Source: Faecalicatena contorta (lineage in GTDB: Bacteria; Bacillota; Clostridia; Lachnospirales; Lachnospiraceae). From it: a stretch of DNA of 64,000 bases. The notes beneath the pieces are model-generated. The model was given only the letters and a program-made list of their open reading frames with translations. It searched no databases and was not told the DNA's origin. This document shows, piece after piece, positions 33,202 through 41,303 of this stretch. A program made the position numbers and the translations under genes. The stretch lies in the NCBI RefSeq assembly GCF_021531895.1, contig NZ_JAFBIX010000002.1, forward strand, positions 61,304 through 125,303. Reading direction: 5' to 3'. Within the stretch, counting starts at the first letter, position 1, and each line of letters begins with the position of its first letter.

Positions 33202-34140
33202 TTATGATTTTGCAATTCTGCTTAATTCGTCTAATAATTCTCCCTTGATTTCAATATGGAAGACTTCTGCGATTACCTGTGTCCATCCATGAATAAAGTA
33301 GATCCAGCCGTCTTCTACATGGAGACGCTTTTCCTCAGCCTGAGCTTCAGCCTGACGTTTGAAGAGAAGATCGCCGCGGTAGTTGATTTCCCATACAAGG
33401 CTGTCTTCCGGGAATACGCAGTCATTAGTAAGCGGAGAACCCGGGCCGTCTTTGCCGAGTCCGGTAGCATTTACGATCAGAGAATGTGGTTTTAACTGAG
33501 CCAGTGTCTTGTCGTTATCTGCCGGGGTAGGATTAAGTACATATTCAAAATGAATCTTTGGATTGATTCCTTCCAGAATTGCTTTGGCAGATTCCAGTCT
33601 TGGAAGACTTCTGTTAGCGATAATAATATTCTTTGGAACGTTGTCTCCAAATTTTTCCTGTGCAAAATAAACAGACATAGCAAGGGTACTTCCGCCGGCG
33701 CCAAGAAGTAGCACATCTCCATCATAATCTGTCCAGTAATTCTCAGGTACAAAATTCTCAAGAGCCAGTCCGCTGGAGATTGGATCTTTTGCATGTGCAC
33801 ATAATTTTCCGTCTTTCTTAGAGATAGAAGAAACCTCTCCTAATTTTTCTGCATATGGATCAATATATTCGAATAAGTCTTTGCAGGTGTTAAATAAATC
33901 AATCTTGTGTGTGGTTACCAGAGCGCCCATAGAAAGAGGGTCGTTCTTAATGAAATTTACTGCTTCACGGTATTCTTCAGCAGAAGAATGCGGAGCAAAA
34001 TCAATTCCTTTGATAACAGCATCATTTAATCCAAGTGCTTTTGCCCATTTTGGGAAAACCTTCATAATGGATGACTGTCCTGTTGTTACTCCAATAAAAT
34101 ATAAGGTTGGAGCGGTTGCTTTCTCATAAACATTTGCCAT
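33202..34140 (-). CDS. Shikimate dehydrogenase-like oxidoreductase
   Basis: The 312-residue protein has the two-domain shikimate dehydrogenase layout: substrate domain with LGVTT-like YFIGVTTGQSS and ALVTTHKIDLF (the Lys of the catalytic TxxK motif is present as THK), and nucleotide domain with LLLGAGGSTLAMSVYF, NRSLPRLESAK and VNATGLGKDGPGSP. It heads a sugar operon rather than an aromatic-amino-acid one and is longer than AroE (about 275 residues), so it is probably a paralogue that oxidizes a cyclitol, sugar or sugar acid. The promoter carries ATGTTATAACAT. ATG at 34140 follows AAAGGAAG. Confidence 0.78.
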   Translation of the reverse strand: MANVYEKATAPTLYFIGVTTGQSSIMKVFPKWAKALGLNDAVIKGIDFAPHSSAEEYREAVNFIKNDPLSMGALVTTHKIDLFNTCKDLFEYIDPYAEKLGEVSSISKKDGKLCAHAKDPISSGLALENFVPENYWTDYDGDVLLLGAGGSTLAMSVYFAQEKFGDNVPKNIIIANRSLPRLESAKAILEGINPKIHFEYVLNPTPADNDKTLAQLKPHSLIVNATGLGKDGPGSPLTNDCVFPEDSLVWEINYRGDLLFKRQAEAQAEEKRLHVEDGWIYFIHGWTQVIAEVFHIEIKGELLDELSRIAKS

Positions 34141-34220
34141 TGGTCAAATCTTCCTTTCATAATAATGATAATGGATTTGTTGTAACATTTCGTTGCGAGC
34201 CAGGTGTAAGATGTATCAAT

Positions 34221-34232
34221 ATGTTATAACAT
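34221..34232 (-). promoter_or_regulatory. Operator-like palindrome before the six-gene operon
   Basis: The perfect 12-base palindrome ATGTTATAACAT lies 81 bases upstream of the shikimate-dehydrogenase-like start, in the region where the minus-strand promoter must be. Identical copies occur at 34305 and 35784. Confidence 0.7.
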
Positions 34233-34287
34233 AGTAACATTGTAATACTGAATTGATTTATTGTCAATAGAATTAACAAACATGATA

Positions 34288-34316
34288 TTGACAAACGGAT
34301 TCTAATGTTATAACAT
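34288..34316 (+). promoter_or_regulatory. Promoter and operator of the SDR operon
   Basis: TTGACA at 34288-34293 is followed 15 bases later by TATAAC (34309-34314) inside the perfect palindrome ATGTTATAACAT (34305-34316). A 17-base spacing to TAACAT is the alternative -10. The palindrome overlaps the -10, so binding there would repress. Confidence 0.72.
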
Positions 34317-34361
34317 AACTACATAATAAAAACTAATCTGATGTGAAAAGGAGAGATAGCT

Positions 34362-35138
34362 ATGAATGCATTGGAAAAATTATTTTCATTGGAAGGAAAA
34401 ACTGTCATTGTTACTGGCGGAGCACAGGGAATCGGAAAAGTAGTAGCAACCCGTCTGGCAGAAGTTGGAGCAGATGTTGTAATCTTTGATTTACAGGAAG
34501 AAAAAGCGAAAGCAGTTGCTGGCGAGATAGCAGAATCTACCGGAAAGAAAACGGCAGCATATGCTGTTGATGTAACAGATGAAGCACAGGTTAAGGAAGC
34601 AATCGACAAAGCAGATGCAGAGATGGGCGGCCTGGATCTTCTGTTTAATAACGCAGGAATCGTTATCCATAAATCTGCATATGATGTTACACCTGCAGAA
34701 TGGAGAAAGGTTATTGATGTGAACCTGACAGGTGAGTATATCATGGCAACCACATTTGCAAGATATCTGAAAGGCAATGGCAAGAAAGGTGCGATCTGTA
34801 ATACAGCATCTATGTCCGGACATATTGTTAACTGGCCTCAGGAGCAGGCTTCTTACAACGCATCAAAAGCTGCTGTTATCCAGATGACCAAATCTCTTGC
34901 AGTGGAATACTGTAAAGATGGAATCCGTGTAAACTGCATCAGTCCAGGATATATGTATACAGAACTTTGCTGCAATGTGAATCCGGATTGGCAGGAAAGA
35001 TGGATGGATCTTACACCTTACGGAAGATATGGAAAACCGGAAGAACTCTGTGGAGCAGTTATTTATCTTCTGTCTGATTCTGCATCCTTTACATCTGGAA
35101 CAGATCTTGTTGTTGATGGATGCTTCACATGCGTATAA
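34362..35138 (+). CDS. Short-chain dehydrogenase/reductase (SDR)
   Basis: The 258-residue classical SDR has the cofactor loop VTGGAQGIGKVVATRLAE, an Asp at the end of strand 2 (VVIFDLQEEK, so NAD(H) preferred), NNAGIV, catalytic Ser in CNTASMSGHIVN, YNASK with the catalytic Tyr and Lys, and VNCISPGYMYTEL. It likely oxidizes a sugar, polyol or sugar acid in the same pathway as the divergent operon, since both promoters carry the same operator. A small Cys-rich protein gene follows after 15 bases. AAAGGAGAG precedes the ATG. Confidence 0.88.
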   Translation: MNALEKLFSLEGKTVIVTGGAQGIGKVVATRLAEVGADVVIFDLQEEKAKAVAGEIAESTGKKTAAYAVDVTDEAQVKEAIDKADAEMGGLDLLFNNAGIVIHKSAYDVTPAEWRKVIDVNLTGEYIMATTFARYLKGNGKKGAICNTASMSGHIVNWPQEQASYNASKAAVIQMTKSLAVEYCKDGIRVNCISPGYMYTELCCNVNPDWQERWMDLTPYGRYGKPEELCGAVIYLLSDSASFTSGTDLVVDGCFTCV

Positions 35139-35153
35139 AACTAGGGGAGTGTT

Positions 35154-35447
35154 ATGATCATCGACGGTAATGAAAAAGAAAAAGCTGCAATGGCGGAAAT
35201 TCATAATAATAACAGGGAAGAGGGGTATAGGCTGCAGGAGGAATTCGTCAGTGAATTCCGAAAAGAGTATGCAGACAAAGACCACTGTCCATGTACAAAA
35301 GCATGCAGATACCATGGCAATTGCAAAGAATGTGTAGCGATACACCGCGCACATCAGGAACATGTTCCGGTTTGTATGAGGCCGTTAATGAATGCTAAGA
35401 TTAAGATTTTATCAGAATTGACGGAACATACATATTGTGAAAATTGA
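35154..35447 (+). CDS. Small cysteine-rich protein
   Basis: The 97-residue protein has a charged helical N-terminus and a compact cysteine cluster CPCTKACRYHGNCKECVAIH followed by VPVC, seven cysteines in all with the last near the C-terminus. The pattern CPCxxxCxxHGNCxxC occurs in small clostridial proteins (DUF6485-like) that may bind zinc or an iron-sulfur cluster. The function is not known. It is co-transcribed with the SDR, which makes a link to the same catabolic pathway likely. The start is ATG 35154 after AGGGGAG. Confidence 0.6.
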   Translation: MIIDGNEKEKAAMAEIHNNNREEGYRLQEEFVSEFRKEYADKDHCPCTKACRYHGNCKECVAIHRAHQEHVPVCMRPLMNAKIKILSELTEHTYCEN

Positions 35448-35494
35448 AATGTGAGATCATATTTATTTCTTGATATTTTGCCGTTAATTTTAGA

Positions 35495-35547
35495 ATGCTG
35501 CTGTAAAACAGATGATGTAAAATCTGCGTTACAGCAGCATTTTTTTG
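35495..35547 (+). terminator. Terminator of the SDR operon
   Basis: Stem ATGCTGCTGTAA / TTACAGCAGCAT with an imperfectly paired loop, followed by seven T residues, 48 bases after the Cys-rich gene. Confidence 0.85.
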
Positions 35548-35842
35548 CGTGCAAAAGACATTGTAAATATTCTACAAAAATAAAAAAGCGTCAAAATGAG
35601 CGAAAGTGATAAAAGGTCAAAATATAGTCAAAACATAAGAAACATATACAAAAAATAGAAAAAATATGGCATGGTAAATAGAAAATATAATGAATAATTT
35701 GAAAAAACGTTATTTATTTAACGGTAAAATGCATAAAAAAGAAAACGAAAAGTAGGAAATAATTGTTGACAACTCTGAAGTAATGTTATAACATAACGAT
35801 ATAAGTTGGCGCGAAGTCATAACAAAAAAAGGAGGAAATGAT
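35548..35842 (+). promoter_or_regulatory. Promoter region of the ABC importer operon
   Basis: About 295 bases without a gene, very AT-rich. TTGACA at 35766-35771 and TATAAC at 35787-35792 are 15 bases apart, and the -10 lies in ATGTTATAACAT (35784-35795). This copies the geometry of the SDR promoter exactly. A loose match to a catabolite-control site (TGAAAAAACGTTAT near 35699) is too imperfect to call. Confidence 0.7.
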
Positions 35843-36973
35843 ATGAAGAAAAAGTTATTGAGCGTATTGCTGTGTGCAGCAATGGTAGCAACAATGGCAG
35901 TAGGATGCGGAAGCAGCGACAGCTCTTCTGAATCAAGTGATGATGCAGCTGCTGAAGAAGATGGAGGAGAAAGCAAAGAGTTTAAAATTGGTATTGCAAT
36001 GAAGACTCAGGATGGTCCTTACTTTGTAGCATTGACCAAGGGCATTCAGGAGAAATGTGCAGAACTCGGTCTTGTTGAATCAGCAGATGATGTTGTTGTA
36101 CTGAATGCTAACATGGACGTAGCAAAACAGTCTGAAAACTTTGAGACATTTATCTCTCAGAAATACGATATGGTATTCTGCGATTGTATTGACCCAGATA
36201 ACGTAATCGCTGACGAGCAGTCTTGCTACGATGCAGGTATCCCGGTAATCAATATTGACTCTGGTGTTAATGATGGAAGCTACTGTGTAACAACAGTATA
36301 TTCTGACAACAAACAGAATGGACGTCTGTGTGGAAAATCTTTTGCAGAGTCTATGGGCGATGAGGAAATCTACTCTATCATGTTATCAGGTGAAAAAGGA
36401 AACGTTGCTGGTAACGAAAGACGTCAGGGACTTATCTGTGGTGTTCTTGAACAGAGATTAGGCATTTCTGAAGAAGAAGCTTGGGAACTTACAGCAGAAG
36501 CTGATGACGAATTACTGAACAAAGGTTCTTATACAAATGAAGAAGCTAAGTTCACAATCGCTGGACAGGGCTGGGGCAACTGGACTGTTAACGATATTCT
36601 GAACGATGCAAATGACCTTGTTGTTAAGACAAAAGGCAAATTAAACACAATGTTTGCAGAGAACGACCAGATGTTATTTGGTGGTATGCAGGCAGCTGAT
36701 GATGCTGGTCTTACAGGTATCCACTATGTAGCAGCAGCTGACGGTGCTCAGGAAGCATATGACTACATCAATGGAACAACAGAGTGCAAGTCTGGTGAAT
36801 ACTACTGTACAGGTGAGAACTCTCCAGTTCAGGTAGCAATCACAGCTGCAAATATTGCAAAAGAGATCTTAGTTGATGGAAAAGATCCAGAAAGCTATGA
36901 CGAAATTACATTAACAGAAGCTATCTGTGTAACAAAAGATAACGTTGACGAGCGTTATGAATTCGGCTTCTAA
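35843..36973 (+). CDS. Sugar ABC transporter substrate-binding lipoprotein
   Basis: The 376-residue protein starts with a lipoprotein signal peptide (MKKKLLSVLLCAAMVATMAVGC, lipobox AVGC with Cys at residue 22) and a Ser/Asp-rich linker. The mature part is a periplasmic-binding-protein type 1 fold (FKIGIAMKTQDGPYFVALTKGIQE, FCDCIDPDNVIADEQSCYDAGIPVI, MLSGEKGNVAGNERRQG), as in ribose and galactose binding proteins. It should be membrane-anchored and deliver a sugar or polyol to the permease that follows. AAAGGAGG precedes the start. The ligand is unknown but probably feeds the neighbouring operon with the same operator. Confidence 0.88.
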   Translation: MKKKLLSVLLCAAMVATMAVGCGSSDSSSESSDDAAAEEDGGESKEFKIGIAMKTQDGPYFVALTKGIQEKCAELGLVESADDVVVLNANMDVAKQSENFETFISQKYDMVFCDCIDPDNVIADEQSCYDAGIPVINIDSGVNDGSYCVTTVYSDNKQNGRLCGKSFAESMGDEEIYSIMLSGEKGNVAGNERRQGLICGVLEQRLGISEEEAWELTAEADDELLNKGSYTNEEAKFTIAGQGWGNWTVNDILNDANDLVVKTKGKLNTMFAENDQMLFGGMQAADDAGLTGIHYVAAADGAQEAYDYINGTTECKSGEYYCTGENSPVQVAITAANIAKEILVDGKDPESYDEITLTEAICVTKDNVDERYEFGF

Positions 36974-36990
36974 ATCTTAAAACATAATTT

Positions 36991-37021
36991 AGGTCCTCCT
37001 TTAACGAGGAGGACCTTTTTT
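36991..37021 (+). terminator. Intra-operon terminator or attenuator after the binding protein
   Basis: Stem AGGTCCTCC / GGAGGACCT with a short loop and a T run, located between the binding-protein gene and the ATPase gene. It probably allows partial read-through, giving more binding protein than membrane components, as in many ABC operons. Confidence 0.8.
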
Positions 37022-37076
37022 CGAAGTATTAAAGAAGGTAATTAAGGAACGATAAATACTATTTGGAGGTGAGTGC

Positions 37077-38573
37077 ATGGAAGAGCAATGTAAATATAAA
37101 CTTGAAATGCGGAATATCACAAAGCACTTTGGGGGAGTAAAAGCTCTTACAGACGTTTCTTTGAAAGTGGAACCGGGCGAGATTCACGCACTTATTGGTG
37201 AGAATGGTGCGGGAAAATCTACGTTGATGAAGATCCTGTCTGGTGCATATCAAAGAGACAGTGGGCAGATTTTTATAGATGGAAAAGAAGTAAAGATTAC
37301 GAACCCAAAGGAATCTAAGGACTTGGGTGTTGCTATTATTTATCAGGAATTCATGCTCGCTCCCGATTTGACAGTTGCAGAGAACATTTTTATTGACAGG
37401 CTTTCTGCAGGAAAAGTAGCTATTAATTGGAAAAAGTTGAGAGCAGATGCAAAAGAACAGCTTGAAAAACTGGGATTCGGAGATATTGATCCGAATGCAA
37501 AATGCGGAAGCTTGAGTGTTGCTTATCAGCAGGTTGTTGAGATATGTAAATGTCTTACAAGAAATGCGAAAATATTAGTTTTTGATGAACCTACAGCGGT
37601 TCTTACGTTTTCTGAGATCAGAAAATTATTTGAAGTTATTAATAAACTGAAAGATGAAGGTGTAAGTATTATTTATATTTCCCATCGTCTGGAGGAGATT
37701 TTTGAACTAAGCCAGCATATTACAATTTTGAAAGATGGTACATATGTAGATACGGTTGATACAGATAAGTTTGATAAGCAGAGACTGGTTAACCTGATGG
37801 TCGGACGTGAAATGACAGATATGTATCCGGAAAGGCATGCAAAGATTGGTGATGTTGTATTAAAAGTAGAAGATTTGCATGCAGGCAAGTTAGTCCAGGG
37901 TGTAAGTTTCGAAGTAAGAGCTGGAGAAGTACTCGGATTCAATGGTCTTGTTGGAGCAGGAAGAACGGAAACCATGAGAGCTATTTTTGGAGCCGATAAG
38001 AAAGAATCTGGAAAGGTTTACTATTTTGGAAAAGAAGAAAACTGGAAGAGTCCGGGAGAGGCAATTAAGGCAAAATTCGGATATCTGCCGGAAGACAGAA
38101 AGAAACAGGGACTTTTGCTTGAACAGAGTATTCGTATGAATACAACGCTTGCTTGTTTAAATAAAGTTGCCAAGAGTGGAATTATTAACCATAGCGCAGA
38201 AAAGAAGTTTGTAAAAGATACTTTGGCAAGTATCCAGACAAAGTATGGAAATACAGAAGACAATGCAAACAGCTTATCTGGTGGTAACCAGCAGAAAGTA
38301 GCTCTGGCAAAATGGGTTGCTGCTGACTGTAAATGTATCGTATTTGATGAACCTACCCGAGGCGTCGATGTAGGTGCTAAAACGGAGATTTATAAAGTAA
38401 TGAACACCCTTGCAGAGCAAGGTGTTGCAGTTATTATGATTTCGTCAGAAATGCCGGAAATCATTGGTATGTGTGACCGGGTTATGGTTATGCGTAATGG
38501 AAAGATATCCGGTGAAGTTCAAAAAGATGAACTTACTGAAAACACGCTGATTAAATTTGCTATGGGGGTTTAA
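37077..38573 (+). CDS. Sugar ABC transporter ATP-binding protein (RbsA/MglA type)
   Basis: The 498-residue protein has two fused ABC domains, as in RbsA and MglA. First domain: Walker A IGENGAGKSTLMKILSG, signature LSVAYQQVVEICKCL, Walker B ILVFDEPTAVL. Second domain: degenerate Walker A NGLVGAGRTETMRAIFG, signature LSGGNQQKVALAKW, Walker B CIVFDEPTRGVD. One such protein energizes a homodimeric permease. It overlaps nothing and ends 2 bases before the permease gene. ATG at 37077 follows TGGAGGTGAG. Confidence 0.92.
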   Translation: MEEQCKYKLEMRNITKHFGGVKALTDVSLKVEPGEIHALIGENGAGKSTLMKILSGAYQRDSGQIFIDGKEVKITNPKESKDLGVAIIYQEFMLAPDLTVAENIFIDRLSAGKVAINWKKLRADAKEQLEKLGFGDIDPNAKCGSLSVAYQQVVEICKCLTRNAKILVFDEPTAVLTFSEIRKLFEVINKLKDEGVSIIYISHRLEEIFELSQHITILKDGTYVDTVDTDKFDKQRLVNLMVGREMTDMYPERHAKIGDVVLKVEDLHAGKLVQGVSFEVRAGEVLGFNGLVGAGRTETMRAIFGADKKESGKVYYFGKEENWKSPGEAIKAKFGYLPEDRKKQGLLLEQSIRMNTTLACLNKVAKSGIINHSAEKKFVKDTLASIQTKYGNTEDNANSLSGGNQQKVALAKWVAADCKCIVFDEPTRGVDVGAKTEIYKVMNTLAEQGVAVIMISSEMPEIIGMCDRVMVMRNGKISGEVQKDELTENTLIKFAMGV

Positions 38574-38575
38574 TT

Positions 38576-39532
38576 ATGGAAAAAAAGAAATTTAATGTTA
38601 AAGACTTTTTAATTGATAACAATACGTATGTGATTTTTGTTGTATTATTTATAATCTGTGCATTTATGTCAGATACATTCCTGCAGTCAACAAACCTGAT
38701 CAACATCTGTCTGCAGCAGGCAGGACCGATCCTTGTTGCACTTGGTATGCTGTTTGTTATCCTGACAGGTGGTATCGACCTTTCTGTAGGTGCTGTAACA
38801 GCTTTGTCATCCTGTAGTGCATATGTGCTGATGCGTGACCATTCTGTTGCATTTGGACTTGCATTCCTGGTTGCGATTCTTGTTGGTCTTGCAATGGGAT
38901 TGTTAAATGGTATCCTTGTTGCTTATGGTAAGATGCAGGGATTCGTTACGACGCTGGCTACATTGTCTATTGGAAATGGTGCTGCCCTGATTGTGTCACA
39001 GGGTGCTCCTGTAAGATGTTCTAATATCCCGGCAGTTGGTGCTCTGGCAAGTAAAGATTATGGATATCCAATCGTAATCGGATGTATCATCATCATTATC
39101 ATCATGGCACTGATTCAGAAATATACAGCATATGGACGTATCGTAATTGCATGTGGATCTAACAGCACAGCTGTACAGCTTGCTGGTATCAATGTTAAGA
39201 AATATGTATGCTCTTGCTATGTTGTATCTGGTCTGCTTTCTTCTATCGCTGGTATGTTCATCGCATCCAGAACACAGACAGCAGCTTCTACCCTTGGTAA
39301 AGGCGGAGAGCTGGATGCTATCGCATCTTGTGTAATTGGTGGTGCCAGCCTGGCAGGTGGTAAAGGTAATGTTGTAAAAGCTGTTATCGGTGCTCTTATC
39401 ATGGCTCTGATCAGTAACATTATGAACCTGAAAGGTGTACCTGCTTATCCACAGGAAATCGTAAAAGGATGTATCATTATCGCAGCTGTATTACTTCAGA
39501 TTTCTACAGACAGAACAGACAGTGCTGTATAA
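38576..39532 (+). CDS. Sugar ABC transporter permease (RbsC type)
   Basis: The 318-residue membrane protein has about ten hydrophobic segments and the BPD_transp_2 features FVILTGGIDLSVGAVTALSS, NGILVAYGKMQGFVTTLATLSIGNG and the coupling region CVIGGASLAGGKGNVVKAVIGAL. It forms the channel for a ribose-type sugar or polyol. It is the last gene of the importer operon. The original terminator behind it is split by the IS4 element. Confidence 0.9.
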   Translation: MEKKKFNVKDFLIDNNTYVIFVVLFIICAFMSDTFLQSTNLINICLQQAGPILVALGMLFVILTGGIDLSVGAVTALSSCSAYVLMRDHSVAFGLAFLVAILVGLAMGLLNGILVAYGKMQGFVTTLATLSIGNGAALIVSQGAPVRCSNIPAVGALASKDYGYPIVIGCIIIIIIMALIQKYTAYGRIVIACGSNSTAVQLAGINVKKYVCSCYVVSGLLSSIAGMFIASRTQTAASTLGKGGELDAIASCVIGGASLAGGKGNVVKAVIGALIMALISNIMNLKGVPAYPQEIVKGCIIIAAVLLQISTDRTDSAV

Positions 39533-39574
39533 GATTGATCATATTACTACAACTAAAAAGAACCGGCCTGTGCG

Positions 39575-41224
39575 CAATGTCATTAAGTTAATATTGTGGA
39601 TTGGGTGGTCTAAAAGAAATCAAGCAGGAAAGTATAGAGTCTTTCCTGCTTTTTCTGTGTTTAGCGTATGTCAATAAGACAGATTCTCATCTGCCTAAAA
39701 TTAGTTGTCTACTTTTTGGTTAATTTATGCTACTCTATATAAGAAACCATGAAATACCCTTGCTGTTAGTTTTCGTTCACGATGCCTCTCAGGTCTTACA
39801 GGTATAATATTTCTCGATATAATGGTTTCCAAATCGGGTGATGTTGTTTTCCCTTGATAGAATAATCTACACACATGTACTGCAACTGAAAAATTAGCTT
39901 GATAAGTGTATTTTCTTTGTTTCTTTTCAATGACTACGTGCGAGGTAATCATTTCTGCAAAGTTATACATTATCAGATGTGCGTAGATTTCTTGATGGAT
40001 ACACATCACCTTTTTTGAGTGAAAATCCAACATGCCAATTGTATATTTTATATCTCGAAAGGATGTTTCAATCCCCATCGTGAAGCGTATAATTCTTTAA
40101 GTTTATTTGGTGGATACGCATCTGAATCTAGATTTGTAAGCACTGTTTCATAAAGTTCATCCGTTACTTTAAATCTAACGATTCTAAAATTAAGCGTATA
40201 AAATTCAGTGGGATCATGTTTTCTTAACTTTTGAGGCAAATAATCGAATGTAACCGTACTTGGAATGAACCTATAATGATTTTTATCTTTGAACAGTTCT
40301 TTTGTTTCTTTCGTCTGTTTTCGTGTCAGCTTTAACGAAATATTTTTGTCAAACTCATCAAGTTTGGGAAGAACTAATCCTTCTTTAATACCAGTTCTTC
40401 CGTCTTTGATTCGGATTAAAAAATACCAGCCTTTTTCTTGAATGTGAGCCATGTTATTGTATGATTCATAGCCACGATCTGCTATAACCAACGCTTTTCT
40501 AATATTCGAGCGATCAACCATCTTCTGTAATGCACTATGTTCATTCCAATCAATACGACCCTGAATTATTGCATCCGTATATATTTTTTGCTTTAAGTCA
40601 AAAAGTGCATTTAGGTGAAGTAGATTGTAAGGCTTTTGACCATTAGCTCCTGGATGAAATGACGATAAGTCATCAGGATTTGTTGCTATCTGAATATCGG
40701 AGCCATCGACTGCTAATACACGCATTTTGGAATCATTATTCTTAGAAATGCTTGAAGTAAAGCCATCGAAAATGGTTTTAAAAGCTTCAGCTTTAATCTT
40801 AGAACGTTGTTGAACAAACGCCGATGCAGTTGGGAGATCTGGTTTGGAATCAAACGCATCAATTAATTCTTTTGTAAGACTTCCACTTTCCATACCAATA
40901 ATAGTTTTAACAACTATTTCGAATGGAAGTTTTCGTTTCCTTGAAAAATTTCTGCTTGAATCTATGCAGAAATCGTCTGATTTTTCTGCTACGGCTTTTA
41001 TTTCCGATAATAAAAGCTTCTTTAAACACTTAGGTTTCATATGCTTCCTCCTTGCAATCAAGATTCTCTTAATTACAAGGGCCGCTTTCGCTACCTCATT
41101 ATCATTCAATAGCGAAAGCGGCCGCATATCTTTGGATTCCTGTCAAGCTTTTTTGAGAAAAAAAGACCCCAGTATTATTTCTAATACTGAGATCTTAATT
41201 CGTCATCTTAACTTAATGACATTA
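39575..41224 (-). mobile_element. IS4-family insertion sequence, 1650 bp
   Basis: The element is bounded by inverted repeats with a 16-base identical core AATGTCATTAAGTTAA (left 39576-39591, right complement 41208-41223). It is flanked by a perfect 10-bp direct repeat GGCCTGTGCG (39565-39574 and 41225-41234), the target duplication. The repeat resembles IS231-type ends, and 10-12 bp duplications fit that group. It carries one transposase gene on the minus strand, split by a frameshift. Confidence 0.87.
39725..41040 (-). pseudogene. IS4-family transposase, interrupted by a -1 frameshift
   Basis: From ATG 41040 (after GGAGGAAGC) the first frame codes 330 residues including LAVDGSDIQIATNPDD (first catalytic Asp), RKALVIADRGYESYNN (second Asp) and LYASRWG, then runs into a stop at 40048. 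The second frame takes over at 40078 with GIETSFRDIKYTIG, which completes the IS4 Y-R-E signature (Tyr, Arg, catalytic Glu) and runs to 39725. The shift is at a GGGG run near 40073-40078. A one-base deletion is likelier than programmed slippage because no classical heptamer is present. Confidence 0.82.
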
Positions 41225-41303
41225 GGCCTGTGCGGCTGGTTCTTTTTTTGGGCATAAAAATAATAAAATAGATATGTCTGACAGAGCGAAAACTGCGAAA
41301 GCC

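Larger units (their letters stand above)
39555..41242 (+). terminator. Importer terminator split by the IS insertion
   Basis: Left part AAAAAGAACC with GGCCTGTGCG (39555-39574) and right part GGCCTGTGCGGC with TGGTTCTTTTTTT (41225-41242). Removing the IS and one GGCCTGTGCG restores a hairpin with stem AAGAACCGGCC / GGCTGGTTCTT (one G-T pair) and a T run. The IS sits in its loop. Confidence 0.8.

Noticed and set aside
33202..34140. True AroE of the shikimate pathway
   Set aside because: It is longer than AroE, lies in a carbon-catabolic operon with an operator and has no aromatic-pathway neighbour.
35690..35720. Catabolite-control (cre) site before the importer
   Set aside because: The match TGAAAAAACGTTAT has a shifted core and no symmetric right half.
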